Origin: Saliterribacillus persicus
GTDB lineage: Bacteria > Bacillota > Bacilli > Bacillales > Amphibacillaceae
Direction: 5' to 3'
NCBI RefSeq assembly: GCF_003337485.1
Contig: NZ_QPJJ01000002.1
Coordinates: 124,001-188,000 of the forward strand
DNA length: 64,000 nt
The position numbers and the translations under genes were made by a program. Position 1 is the first letter of the stretch. The number at the start of each line of letters is the position of its first letter. Of this stretch, positions 54,529 to 62,750 are shown piece by piece. Under the pieces are notes generated by a model. It did no database searches. It had not been told where the DNA came from and was given only the letters and a program-made list of their open reading frames with translations.

Positions 54529-55986
54529 ATGAAAAAGAAAAAATGGTTTCTAAAAAAGCGATACGCTTTCCTTTTATTCGCAATTATTTATACCAGTGTT
54601 ATTCTTTATAATCAGTTCAAGCCGCTTCCAGAAGGTGTTTCCTACCAAGGAGATACACATCAGGTTGCCTCAGAGGATATTGAATTTCTTCACGATTTAA
54701 CGTATCAAGAGAATGGAAAAGAGAAATATGAGCAAGAGATTTTTGATACTGTCTATCAATCTATTGAAAATGCTGAGGAATTCATCATTCTCGATATGTT
54801 TATGATCAATGAATTTTCTTCAGAAGCAAGAGATTTTCCTGAAATCAGTAAAGATTTAACGGATAAAATCACTGCTCAAATAGAAAAATTCCCTGATTTA
54901 AAAGTAGTGGTTATTTCTGATCCTATTAATACTACTTATTATTCCCACGAAGCAAAGCACTTAGCTCCCTTAGAAGACTTAGGTGTGGAGCTTGTTTATA
55001 CAGACTTGGAACGTCTAAGAGATCCGAATCCATTATATTCAGGAATTTGGAGAATGTTTTTCCAGTGGTTTGGTCAAGAAGGGAATGGCTGGGTGAAAAA
55101 CCCGTTTGGGGAACCAGGTCCTGAAGTCACGATTCGCTCCTATTTAAAAACGTTAAATATTAAGGCAAATCATAGAAAAGTGTTAGTAACAGAAAATGAA
55201 GGGTTAATCCTCTCCGCTAACCCGCATGATGCTAGTGGTTTTCATTCGAATATCGGTTTTAAGGTAAAGGGTGAAATATTAAAGGATATTATCGAAAGTG
55301 AAAAAGCAGTTGCTAAATTCTCAGGAGGAAATTTGGATGCATTCCCAACGGAAAAGGAAATAAATCAGTTAAACACATCTACTAATGCTTCTGAAGATTT
55401 AAACGTGACACTTGTTACCGAGCAAAAAATTGAAAAAGCGGTAGTAGATGCGATTAATAAAGCTAAGGAAGGCGACCAGCTGTGGATTGGAATGTTTTAT
55501 ATTGCAGATCGAACTATTATAACGGCACTAGAAGAAGCAGGTGCTCGCGGAGTAGAAATACGCTTTGTATTAGATCCAAATACGAATGCCTTTGGTCAGC
55601 AAAAAATGGGGATACCAAATATTCCTATGGGAGACGAGCTTTTAGAGGATGGACATGAGCATGTTCAAGTAAAGTGGTTCAACGTGGATAAAGAACAATT
55701 CCACACCAAGATTTTGTATGCTAATTACGGATCGGAAAGTACCGTTATTGGTGGCTCCGCAAATTACACATCAAGAAATGTGGATGATTATAATTTAGAA
55801 ACAAATCTTGTGATCGCAGGTTCATCTGATGAACAAACCATACAAGAGGTTGATAGCTACTTTAAACGAATTTGGAATAATGAAGAGATTACATTTACGC
55901 TTCCATATGATTCACAAGAGTCTTTGCCTATTTTGAAACGAATTGGGTATACTCTGCAAAAATTAACGATGTTTACGACTTTTTAA
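54529..55986 (+). CDS. Membrane-anchored phospholipase D-like protein
   Basis: A 485-residue protein with an N-terminal membrane helix (about residues 11-26). Two PLD half-sites follow: NHRKVLVTENEGLILSANPHD (H-x-K...N) and FHTKILYANYGSESTVIGGSANYTSRN (H-x-K...GSxN). The two-domain layout resembles cardiolipin-synthase-like and minor PLD proteins, but the usual D in the second HKD is not obvious. It probably acts at the outer face of the membrane on phospholipid headgroups. It sits between HAD and EcsC genes without a clear partner. Confidence 0.82.
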   Translation: MKKKKWFLKKRYAFLLFAIIYTSVILYNQFKPLPEGVSYQGDTHQVASEDIEFLHDLTYQENGKEKYEQEIFDTVYQSIENAEEFIILDMFMINEFSSEARDFPEISKDLTDKITAQIEKFPDLKVVVISDPINTTYYSHEAKHLAPLEDLGVELVYTDLERLRDPNPLYSGIWRMFFQWFGQEGNGWVKNPFGEPGPEVTIRSYLKTLNIKANHRKVLVTENEGLILSANPHDASGFHSNIGFKVKGEILKDIIESEKAVAKFSGGNLDAFPTEKEINQLNTSTNASEDLNVTLVTEQKIEKAVVDAINKAKEGDQLWIGMFYIADRTIITALEEAGARGVEIRFVLDPNTNAFGQQKMGIPNIPMGDELLEDGHEHVQVKWFNVDKEQFHTKILYANYGSESTVIGGSANYTSRNVDDYNLETNLVIAGSSDEQTIQEVDSYFKRIWNNEEITFTLPYDSQESLPILKRIGYTLQKLTMFTTF

Positions 55987-55995
55987 AAATCTTAA

Positions 55996-56032
55996 AAATA
56001 AGAAGCCATCCTCGCCGGGTGGCTTCTTATTT
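55996..56032. terminator. Bidirectional terminator between the PLD-like gene and the EcsC gene
   Basis: AAATAAGAAGCCA pairs with TGGCTTCTTATTT over a GC-rich loop; A and T runs on both sides. Confidence 0.85.
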
Positions 56033-56767
56033 ATCTTCTATATATCTTTCTGGATGCGACAAATCTAACACACGTATCCTATAGCAATTCATGGCAGTTT
56101 CTCCTAATTGGTCTAGAAGGTTATAGTTAGCATAAGCACCAATAATAGCGCCAAGGCCCGGAATCATTTGAAACAGTTTCACCACATCAATGTAATCTCG
56201 ATATTCCTGTTGAAACACGCGCCAATCCATATCCATTAAGTGATCCTTCTCTTGTTCCCAGTTTTCTATATAATAAAGTACTTCTCTTTTTCGATTTTCA
56301 TTAGAAAAAGCCAATTGAAAGACGTGTAGCAGGAACAACCTTTCTTCATACTTACTCACATCATAGCCATAAATCGAAGCTGTTTCATATAGGAATTTCA
56401 TTTTAATTGATAACAACAACGGAAAATCCGCTAATCCTAAAAAGATTCCCCCTGCCCCTGTTCCTGCACCTTCAATAGTTGCCGTCTTTCTAAAAGCAAC
56501 CATTCTTTCTTTTACGAGAATTTCTTTTTCTTCAAAGCTACGCTCATCGGTTTGATAGTCCTTGGTTGTTAAACCGGAACCAACTAATGTTGCCTCCACC
56601 ATTTTCTTAACACTTTCCGTTACGACTTTATGTGCTTTTTCTGGTACAAGCTGATTTATTTTATTTTGGGCACCCTTTGATAAGCGATTCCATAGTTTCC
56701 CTTGTTTTAATAAGCTTAATTTCCAATCCAACACTTCTTCTTCTACTTTAGCGTAATAATCTCGCAT
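56027..56767 (-). CDS. EcsC family protein
   Basis: About 246 residues with the family features VTESVKKMVEATLVGSGL, GAGTGAGGIFLGLADFPLLLSIKMKFLYETASIYGYD and FQMIPGLGAIIGAYANYNLLDQLGETAMNCYRIR. EcsC proteins accompany the EcsAB ABC transporter in Bacillus, but single copies are common and their role is unclear. ATG 56767 is preferred to the TTG/GTG pair before it. Divergent from a MerR/TipA regulator whose operator-like dyad lies in its promoter region. Confidence 0.82.
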   Translation of the reverse strand: MRDYYAKVEEEVLDWKLSLLKQGKLWNRLSKGAQNKINQLVPEKAHKVVTESVKKMVEATLVGSGLTTKDYQTDERSFEEKEILVKERMVAFRKTATIEGAGTGAGGIFLGLADFPLLLSIKMKFLYETASIYGYDVSKYEERLFLLHVFQLAFSNENRKREVLYYIENWEQEKDHLMDMDWRVFQQEYRDYIDVVKLFQMIPGLGAIIGAYANYNLLDQLGETAMNCYRIRVLDLSHPERYIEDK

Positions 56768-56808
56768 GCTGTTCACCAATCCTTTAAAAGATTCCTGTTT
56801 CCTAGTAT

Positions 56809-56873
56809 ACGATAAACGTTATCGTAAAGTTTCAAATTTCACTTGACTCTAACGTTACGTTATCCTTTATATT
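56809..56873 (+). promoter_or_regulatory. MerR-type promoter with 19-bp spacer and dyad operators
   Basis: TTGACT (56843-56848) and TATATT (56868-56873) are separated by 19 bp, the overlong spacer typical of MerR-activated promoters. Inside the spacer TAACGT-T-ACGTTA forms a perfect dyad (56850-56862). A second near-palindrome, TACGATAAACGTTATCGTA (about 56809-56827), lies upstream. Confidence 0.72.
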
Positions 56874-56895
56874 GAAATAGAAGGGGGCATTCCAA

Positions 56896-57627
56896 TTGAA
56901 AGTAAAAGATGTTGCAGCATTAAGTGGAATAAGTGTGCGCACACTTCATCATTATGATGCCATTGGTTTATTAAGACCAGAAAAGGTAACAAATAGCGGT
57001 TATAGAAACTATAGTGACGAAGATCTTTCGAAACTTCAACAGATACTATTTTTCAAAGAACTTGGCTTCCCTCTGAAAAAAATTAAAGAACTGATCAGTG
57101 ATGAGAAATTTAACCGGTTAGAAACCTTACAAACGCATCAAGAGCTGTTACTTCAAAAACGAGAAAAGTTAGATCTGATGCTAGCTACCATCGAAAAAAC
57201 AATCCAAAAAGAAAAAGGAGGAGAAAAAATGGCGAATGAAGAAAAATTTAAAGGATTTGATTTTCGCATCAATCCGTATGAAAAAGAAGCGAGAGAAAAA
57301 TATGGCGATCAAAAAGTAGACGAAGCGACTAACAAGGTGGAGAACATGACTGAAGAAAACCAAGAGGAAATGAATGAAATTTATCGAGAGCTTGCAGCAA
57401 TAAAAGACACTGATCCAACGTCAGAAAAAGCACAGCTGGCCATTAAAAAATGGTATAATTTTTTACAAGATAATTTCAGCACGTATTCACCTGAGGCATT
57501 TCAAGGCCTAGGCATGATGTATATGGCAGATGAACGCTTCACTAAAAATATTGATCAGTTTGGAAGTGGTTTAGCACAATTTATGAGTGAAGCCATGAAT
57601 GAGTTTGGAAAAAGATTAAAGAAATAA
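56896..57627 (+). CDS. MerR-family regulator with TipAS antibiotic-recognition domain
   Basis: A 243-residue protein. Residues 1-70 form the MerR winged helix (VKDVAALSGISVRTLHHYDAIGLLRP), then a coiled-coil (to about 112), then a TipAS-type helical domain from about 120 with YEKEAREKYGDQKVDEATNKV and FTKNIDQFGSGLAQFMSEAM. TipA proteins bind thiopeptides and other amphipathic molecules and activate their own promoter and efflux genes. The start is a TTG with AAGGGGG upstream. The spacer dyad indicates autoregulation; possible control of the divergent EcsC gene or the MFS gene downstream is inference. Confidence 0.9.
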   Translation: MKVKDVAALSGISVRTLHHYDAIGLLRPEKVTNSGYRNYSDEDLSKLQQILFFKELGFPLKKIKELISDEKFNRLETLQTHQELLLQKREKLDLMLATIEKTIQKEKGGEKMANEEKFKGFDFRINPYEKEAREKYGDQKVDEATNKVENMTEENQEEMNEIYRELAAIKDTDPTSEKAQLAIKKWYNFLQDNFSTYSPEAFQGLGMMYMADERFTKNIDQFGSGLAQFMSEAMNEFGKRLKK

Positions 57628-57629
57628 AT

Positions 57630-57674
57630 AACAAAAAAGATAAGTGGCAGAGAACTGCCCTTATCTTTTTTGTT
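57630..57674. terminator. Terminator of the MerR/TipA gene, overlapping the next promoter
   Basis: AAAAAAGATAAG-x-GGCA and TGCC-x-TTATCTTTTTT form a long stem with T-rich flanks. Its 3' end overlaps the -35 of the downstream MFS promoter. Confidence 0.85.
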
Positions 57675-57722
57675 ATTTTACGGTATCTTCGCTATAATTA
57701 AGATTAATATTAAGCGCTTTCA
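57670..57722 (+). promoter_or_regulatory. Promoter and candidate cre of the MFS gene
   Basis: TTGTTA (57670-57675), a 17-bp spacer and TATAAT (57693-57698). Just downstream, ATTAAGCGCTTTCA (57709-57722) matches the cre consensus at 12 of 14 positions and would block the start of transcription. Confidence 0.6.
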
Positions 57723-57747
57723 AATCCTTATTAAAGAAGGGTATTCC

Positions 57748-58902
57748 ATGAAAAACAAAGCTTTTGTTCAAACCTGCTTTTATTACTCTTTTATTTTTAT
57801 GGCGACATCTGGTTTAGCGGCATATATGTCATTATTCTTTGCTGCAATGAATCAAACCGACACACAAATAGGTATTCTCACTTCTATTGGAGCTGTAGTC
57901 GGAATTATTGCCAGCCCATTTTGGGGTATAAGAGGGGACCGTGCAAATAGTAAAAATAATGTCCTAGCTATTTGTTTACTGCTTTCAGCAGCCGTTATTT
58001 GGCTATTGCCCCTTTTCGGGAAAAACTTCTTCCTGCTTTTATTAGCAATGATTATTTTTTCTTTTTTTAGATCTGCGATTAACCCCTTAAGTGATGCAAT
58101 ATCACTTGAATTAGCAACAAAGGAAAATTTCCAATTCTCAAAAGTCCGCACTGCAGGATCCTTAGGCTTTGCGATCATGTCAATGGTTGCTGGTATGATG
58201 ATTGAAATCCATATTAATGCGATATTTATCATCTATACCTTACTCATTACCGCTTCTTTTTTTGTTTTACTAAGACTTCCGCAAATCAGTGGCTATCAAA
58301 AAGAGGCCGCCAACATAAATTTTTTTCAGGTATTAAAAAGCCCCTCTCTTAAAAAAATTTACCTCTATGTTTTAGTATTAAGCACAAGCTTCGGTTTCTT
58401 TGGAGCTTTCCATGCACTCTACAGCGTACAAGAAGGTATTTCAGTAGGATTATTAGGCGTAGGTGTCATGCTCGGTTCCTTCAGCCAATTTCCATTTATG
58501 CTCTTTTTTGATAAACTCTATCGTAAATTTGGCATTCGCAATATCATTATTGTTGCAGGTATTTTTAATGCCATTAGATGGTTACTGTATGCTTACTGGC
58601 TCAATTCTGTCTCCATCCTGTTTTTATGGCTCCTCCATGGTGGATCTTTTATTCTAGTTTACCTGTCTATAGCTGAATATGTGCATCGCTATGTTCAAAA
58701 GGAACTAAAGGTTAGCGGACAAATGATGAATGCAATTATCTTGCAGGGAGCAGGTCAAATCTTAGGTGGTATAGCTGGCGGATTCAGCGCTGGACTTCTT
58801 GGTTACGGAGTTGTATTTGGGGCAATGGGTGTTTTATGTATCGCCGGAGTATTATTTTTCGTCATAGCAACGAGAAAAAACCCAACCTTGATCGATCATT
58901 GA
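57748..58902 (+). CDS. MFS transporter, LacY/MFS_1-like
   Basis: A 384-residue carrier with about twelve helices. MAAMNQTDTQIGILTSIGAVVGIIASPFWGIRGDRANSKNNVLAICLLLSA contains the loop 2-3 motif of the family, and FRSAINPLSDAISLELATKENFQFSKVRTAGSLGFAI the second conserved stretch. This layout is that of the PPP/MFS_1_like group related to nucleoside and sugar carriers. ATG 57748 with GAAGGG upstream is preferred over the long N-terminal extension, which overlaps the promoter. A cre-like site suggests carbon control. Confidence 0.85.
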   Translation: MKNKAFVQTCFYYSFIFMATSGLAAYMSLFFAAMNQTDTQIGILTSIGAVVGIIASPFWGIRGDRANSKNNVLAICLLLSAAVIWLLPLFGKNFFLLLLAMIIFSFFRSAINPLSDAISLELATKENFQFSKVRTAGSLGFAIMSMVAGMMIEIHINAIFIIYTLLITASFFVLLRLPQISGYQKEAANINFFQVLKSPSLKKIYLYVLVLSTSFGFFGAFHALYSVQEGISVGLLGVGVMLGSFSQFPFMLFFDKLYRKFGIRNIIIVAGIFNAIRWLLYAYWLNSVSILFLWLLHGGSFILVYLSIAEYVHRYVQKELKVSGQMMNAIILQGAGQILGGIAGGFSAGLLGYGVVFGAMGVLCIAGVLFFVIATRKNPTLIDH

Positions 58903-58909
58903 TTGAGAG

Positions 58910-58940
58910 AAAAAAAGAGACTCTCTTTTTAGAAAGTCTC
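58910..58940. terminator. Bidirectional terminator
   Basis: GAGACT (58917-58922) and AGTCTC (58935-58940) close a hairpin flanked by A6 (T6 on the minus strand). It lies between converging MFS and CNNM/CorC genes. Confidence 0.75.
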
Positions 58941-60160
58941 TATTTCACAATTTGCACTTTTTTTATTTGTCTATCCTCAATTTGTAATATCTTGAAGGTT
59001 AAATTATCTCTTTCTAATACTTCTCCCTGCTTTGGAAAATCATTGAACTCTTTTAACAGATAACCAGCGAGTACATCCTCGTCCTCCGGAATATCGGTAT
59101 AAAAAACTGAATTTAAGCGATGAAGCGTCATTTTACCATCACAAATGATTTCAGCATCAGTAATTTTGTCTACCATCACATCATTGGCAACGTCACTTTC
59201 GTCCTCTATTTCTAACCCAAGCATCGACTCAATAACGTCTTCATGTGTTAATACACCCTCTGTACCGCCATACTCATCCAACACAATGGCCATATGCTTT
59301 TTCTCTTTAGTCATTCGATAGAATACCCATTCAATCGAGTGAAATTCATGCACCAATAATGGATCGCTGTCACTGAAATCCAGAAGTGTTGTATCCTGCT
59401 CAATCGACCATTGAATCAAATATTTGGAATGAAATACACCAACAATATGGTCAATATCCTCATCATAAATAGGATATCGTGTAAAGGGACTTTGTATTAC
59501 GATATCCCTTACCTCATCATAGCTTGCAGTTTTGGGGAATGCTATAAGATCCACTCGTGGCGTTTTCAGTACATCCTTGACATTTAAATCATGAAATTCA
59601 AGCACACCTTTTAAACGGTGAAATTCATCCTTTTTAAATGTCCCTTCTTGGTCTGCTATATCAACCATGGTACGGAATTCTTCTTTGGAAATCGATATAT
59701 TGTTTACTTCGCCTTTTGAAAGGGCATTGGTGATATAACCCGTCAATGCATTTAGCACTATCGTAATAGGCTTAAATACAATCACAAAGAAACGAATAAT
59801 CGGAGAAACCAATAAAGCAATTCGATCTGGGAAGGTTGCTGCTACGGATTTCGGAATAACTTCTGCTACCACAATAATGGTAACTGTTAGAATAGCAGAT
59901 GCCAGACCTACGCTAAACCCATACTCCAAAGCCACCATCGTCACAAGTGTTGGCAATAATATGTTTGCTATGTTATTCCCTATTAAAATAGTGGTAATAA
60001 ATTCACTTGGCTTAGATATTAATTTTAATAACTTTGCTGCTTTCTGATCGCCACTATTAGCGTGTGTTTGTAATCTCATTTTATTTGTAGCGGTTAGTGC
60101 CGTTTCGCTACCAGAAAAGAATAGGGAAACAAATATTAGTACAAAGATTGCTATCGTCAA
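58940..60160 (-). CDS. CNNM/CorC-type (DUF21 + CBS) membrane protein
   Basis: A 406-residue protein. The DUF21 membrane domain (residues 1-170, three to four helices; GSETALTATNKMRLQ, LIGNNIANILLPTL, EVIPKSVAATFPDRIAL) is followed by a CBS pair (about 200-315; TPRVDLIAFP, HIVGVFHSKYLIQW, HMAIVLDEYGGTEGVLTHEDVIESMLG) and a C-terminal CorC_HlyC domain. Relatives export Mg2+ or are linked to divalent-cation and haemolysin traits. The start is a TTG with GGAGGAAG upstream. Confidence 0.9.
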   Translation of the reverse strand: MTIAIFVLIFVSLFFSGSETALTATNKMRLQTHANSGDQKAAKLLKLISKPSEFITTILIGNNIANILLPTLVTMVALEYGFSVGLASAILTVTIIVVAEVIPKSVAATFPDRIALLVSPIIRFFVIVFKPITIVLNALTGYITNALSKGEVNNISISKEEFRTMVDIADQEGTFKKDEFHRLKGVLEFHDLNVKDVLKTPRVDLIAFPKTASYDEVRDIVIQSPFTRYPIYDEDIDHIVGVFHSKYLIQWSIEQDTTLLDFSDSDPLLVHEFHSIEWVFYRMTKEKKHMAIVLDEYGGTEGVLTHEDVIESMLGLEIEDESDVANDVMVDKITDAEIICDGKMTLHRLNSVFYTDIPEDEDVLAGYLLKEFNDFPKQGEVLERDNLTFKILQIEDRQIKKVQIVK

Positions 60161-60199
60161 AATAACTTCCTCCTAAATTTATAGCTTACTATAGAGTAT

Positions 60200-60868
60200 T
60201 TAATTATCCTTTTTATATAAATCACGACTTTTATAGCCTTTTTCAAGTATCATTCGCATTTCTGTCTTTCTCTTCTCCCTTGTCTCTTCTCTTTTAGCAC
60301 TATAGACGTAGCGAGCCCAATCTTTTTTGTAACCAGGCGTTAAGTTTTGATAAAAAAGAAGAAGGTCCGGAGTATTCACTAGGTCTTGTTCAATCCAACT
60401 CACTTTATCTACATAATCTCCGACTAATTGGCTTGCCTTTTTTGAAACTTTCCCTTTACTCCTCGCATCCTTCTTAAAACCTACCATGGTATACGTATCA
60501 TCAAGGGAAACCATTCTAGCGAATTTTATCGTACTCTCTCCTATGTACCCTTCATTATTCGCATTCAATCTAGGAAGTAATTGATCACGGTGGATAAAGC
60601 TGTCATATTTTTTATTGCCCTTTTTCGGATAGGCTAGATAAATATAACCAGCTTCTATCATAACATCTTTATTGATGACCTCATCTAATTGTGTCACTAA
60701 TTCATCAAGCGTATAAACAAAGCCAATGACAAGATTGTAGTTATCACCTTTAAAGTGGTCATCAACATCTTCTAATGAATCAAAATAGTCTATATTTTTA
60801 GGTTGATTGAGTATGACAACCTTTTCATATTGATCCAATTTCAACTTTTCAACAATGGACTTTGCCAT
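60200..60868 (-). CDS. YdeI/OmpD-associated-like protein
   Basis: A 222-residue cytoplasmic protein. The N-terminal half is a DUF3052-like domain (ILNQPKNIDYFDSL, LVIGFVYTLDELVTQLDEVINKD, GYIYLAYPKKGNKKYDSFIHRDQLLPRL), and the C-terminal part has QNLTPGYKKDWARYVYSAKREETREKRKTEMRMIL, the bacteriocin-protection (YdeI) signature. The real function is unsettled. Monocistronic. Confidence 0.75.
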   Translation of the reverse strand: MAKSIVEKLKLDQYEKVVILNQPKNIDYFDSLEDVDDHFKGDNYNLVIGFVYTLDELVTQLDEVINKDVMIEAGYIYLAYPKKGNKKYDSFIHRDQLLPRLNANNEGYIGESTIKFARMVSLDDTYTMVGFKKDARSKGKVSKKASQLVGDYVDKVSWIEQDLVNTPDLLLFYQNLTPGYKKDWARYVYSAKREETREKRKTEMRMILEKGYKSRDLYKKDN

Positions 60869-60972
60869 TTTTCAAATCACCATCCTACTCTGTATTATCA
60901 CCTATCTTTCATAGGGGCTTCAAGTAATTCGAAGTAAAAATACCTTTAACTATAAAAATGTCAACAGGAACT

Positions 60973-61023
60973 TTGACAAATTGGCATTTTGATTAGATTG
61001 TATCTACGTTGTAAACGCTATAT
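60973..61023 (+). promoter_or_regulatory. mtlA promoter region with candidate cre
   Basis: TTGACA at 60973-60978 is a perfect -35; the -10 is poor (TAGATT, 60994-60999), as expected for an activator-dependent promoter. TGTAAACGCTATAT (61010-61023) matches cre at 12 of 14 positions. Confidence 0.55.
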
Positions 61024-61079
61024 ATTTTAATTAAGCAATAATTTATTTTTACTTTACAATACGAAAGGGGAAAAACAAA

Positions 61080-62486
61080 ATGGCAAATTCCGGTTTCCGC
61101 GCAAAAGTCCAACGCTTTGGAAGTTACTTGAGTGGCATGATCATGCCAAATATCGCAGCATTTATCGCTTGGGGGTTAATCACTGCCCTCTTTATACCAA
61201 CTGGTTGGTGGCCAAACGAAAGTTTTGCTGAGCTAGTTGGTCCAATGATCACATATCTATTACCACTATTAATTGGTTTTACTGGTGGACGAATGGTGCA
61301 CGACATACGTGGTGGTGTCGTTGGTGCAACAGCTACAATGGGGGTTATCGTTGGAACTGATATCCCAATGTTCTTAGGAGCTATGTTGATGGGACCACTT
61401 GGTGGTTACCTAATGAAAAAAGTGGATGGCTTATTTCAACATAGAATTCGTTCTGGTTTCGAGATGCTTTACAACAATTTCTCAGCAGGTATTTTAGGAG
61501 CTATCCTAGCTGCTATTGCACTAAAAATCATTGGTCCAATTGTATCTGGATTAAATGAAGTTTTAGCAGCAGGTGTAGAAGCTATGATTAACGCTGGCTT
61601 ATTACCACTTGCGAATATTATCATTGAACCTGCGAAAATTTTATTCTTAAACAATGCAATTAACCATGGTATTCTAAGCCCTATCGGAGTAGAGCAAGCC
61701 TCTGAAGCAGGAAAGTCAATTCTTTTCTTATTAGAAACTAATCCAGGACCTGGCTTTGGTATCCTACTTGCGTTCATGGTGTTTGGAAAAGGTATGGCAA
61801 GAAGCTCTGCGTCTGGTGCAAGTATTATCCACTTCTTAGGTGGTATACATGAAATTTACTTCCCGTACATCTTGATGAAGCCTGCACTTATTTTAGCTGC
61901 AATTGGTGGTGGTGTGAGTGGAGTATTCACGTTTACAATCTTTAACGTAGGTTTATCTGCTACACCTTCTCCTGGTAGTATTTTCGCTTTAATGGCGATG
62001 ACTCCTAGAGGCGATCATATCGGTGTTCTCTTAGGTGTAATCGTTGCTACTGCAGTCTCTTTCTTAATCGCATCGTTCATTTTGAAAACTGGCAAGCAAG
62101 AGGAAGAAGATTTAACAGATGCTACAAGTAAAATGGAAGCTATGAAAGGGAAGAAAAGTTCTGTGTCTGGAGCATTAAGTAACGAAGAAGCAGCGAAACC
62201 AGCTGGTGAAGTAAATAAAGTAGTCTTCGCTTGCGATGCTGGAATGGGTTCTAGTGCAATGGGCGCCTCATTACTTCGCGATAAGTTTAAAAAAGCGGAT
62301 ATTAATATTGACGTTACCAATAAGGCAATCAATGATTTACCAAACGACGCCGACATTGTTATTACGCACAAAGACTTAACGGATCGTGCAAAAGCAAAGC
62401 TTCCAGCTGCGCAGCATATTTCAGTAGAAAATTTCTTGAACAGCCCGAAATATGAAGAATTAGTAGAATCTTTAAAGACTAAGTAA
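61080..62486 (+). CDS. mtlA: Mannitol PTS enzyme IICB
   Basis: A 468-residue permease. The IIC domain covers residues 1-345 with GSYLSGMIMPNIAAFIAWGLITALF, GIHEIYFPYILMKPALILAAIGGG and about eight helices. The IIB domain (about 378-468) has the phospho-cysteine in VVFACDAGMGSSAMGASLLRDK. The Gram-positive form lacks a fused IIA; mtlF and mtlD would be expected beyond the window. It phosphorylates mannitol on entry. AAGGGG precedes the ATG. Confidence 0.96.
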   Translation: MANSGFRAKVQRFGSYLSGMIMPNIAAFIAWGLITALFIPTGWWPNESFAELVGPMITYLLPLLIGFTGGRMVHDIRGGVVGATATMGVIVGTDIPMFLGAMLMGPLGGYLMKKVDGLFQHRIRSGFEMLYNNFSAGILGAILAAIALKIIGPIVSGLNEVLAAGVEAMINAGLLPLANIIIEPAKILFLNNAINHGILSPIGVEQASEAGKSILFLLETNPGPGFGILLAFMVFGKGMARSSASGASIIHFLGGIHEIYFPYILMKPALILAAIGGGVSGVFTFTIFNVGLSATPSPGSIFALMAMTPRGDHIGVLLGVIVATAVSFLIASFILKTGKQEEEDLTDATSKMEAMKGKKSSVSGALSNEEAAKPAGEVNKVVFACDAGMGSSAMGASLLRDKFKKADINIDVTNKAINDLPNDADIVITHKDLTDRAKAKLPAAQHISVENFLNSPKYEELVESLKTK

Positions 62487-62493
62487 GAACAAT

Positions 62494-62531
62494 GAGCTAT
62501 CTCTTTGCTAAGGCAGGGAGGTAGCTTTTTT
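62494..62531 (+). terminator. Terminator of mtlA
   Basis: AGCTATCTC (62495-62503) pairs with GAGGTAGCT (62518-62526), followed by T6. Confidence 0.82.
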
Positions 62532-62750
62532 AACTAATAAGAAAGGTTAAAAAACTACCGGACTTTAGAATAAGTAAAAGTAAGTCCTTCTAAAATGATG
62601 TCAACTACTCCTTTGCCGAAATTACATCAACCTCTAATTGCTTTATAGGTTTATCAACCGTTAGAATAAGAGTATAGAAAGTTTTATTTTAATTTTGTCA
62701 ACAATAGAAACAGGCTTACTTTTGACTCAAGAGATGAGGAGGTGGAATGC

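Noticed and set aside
62532-62750. Leader RNA or additional gene between mtlA and mtlR
   Set aside because: No supported frame or stable conserved structure, and the terminator belongs to mtlA.
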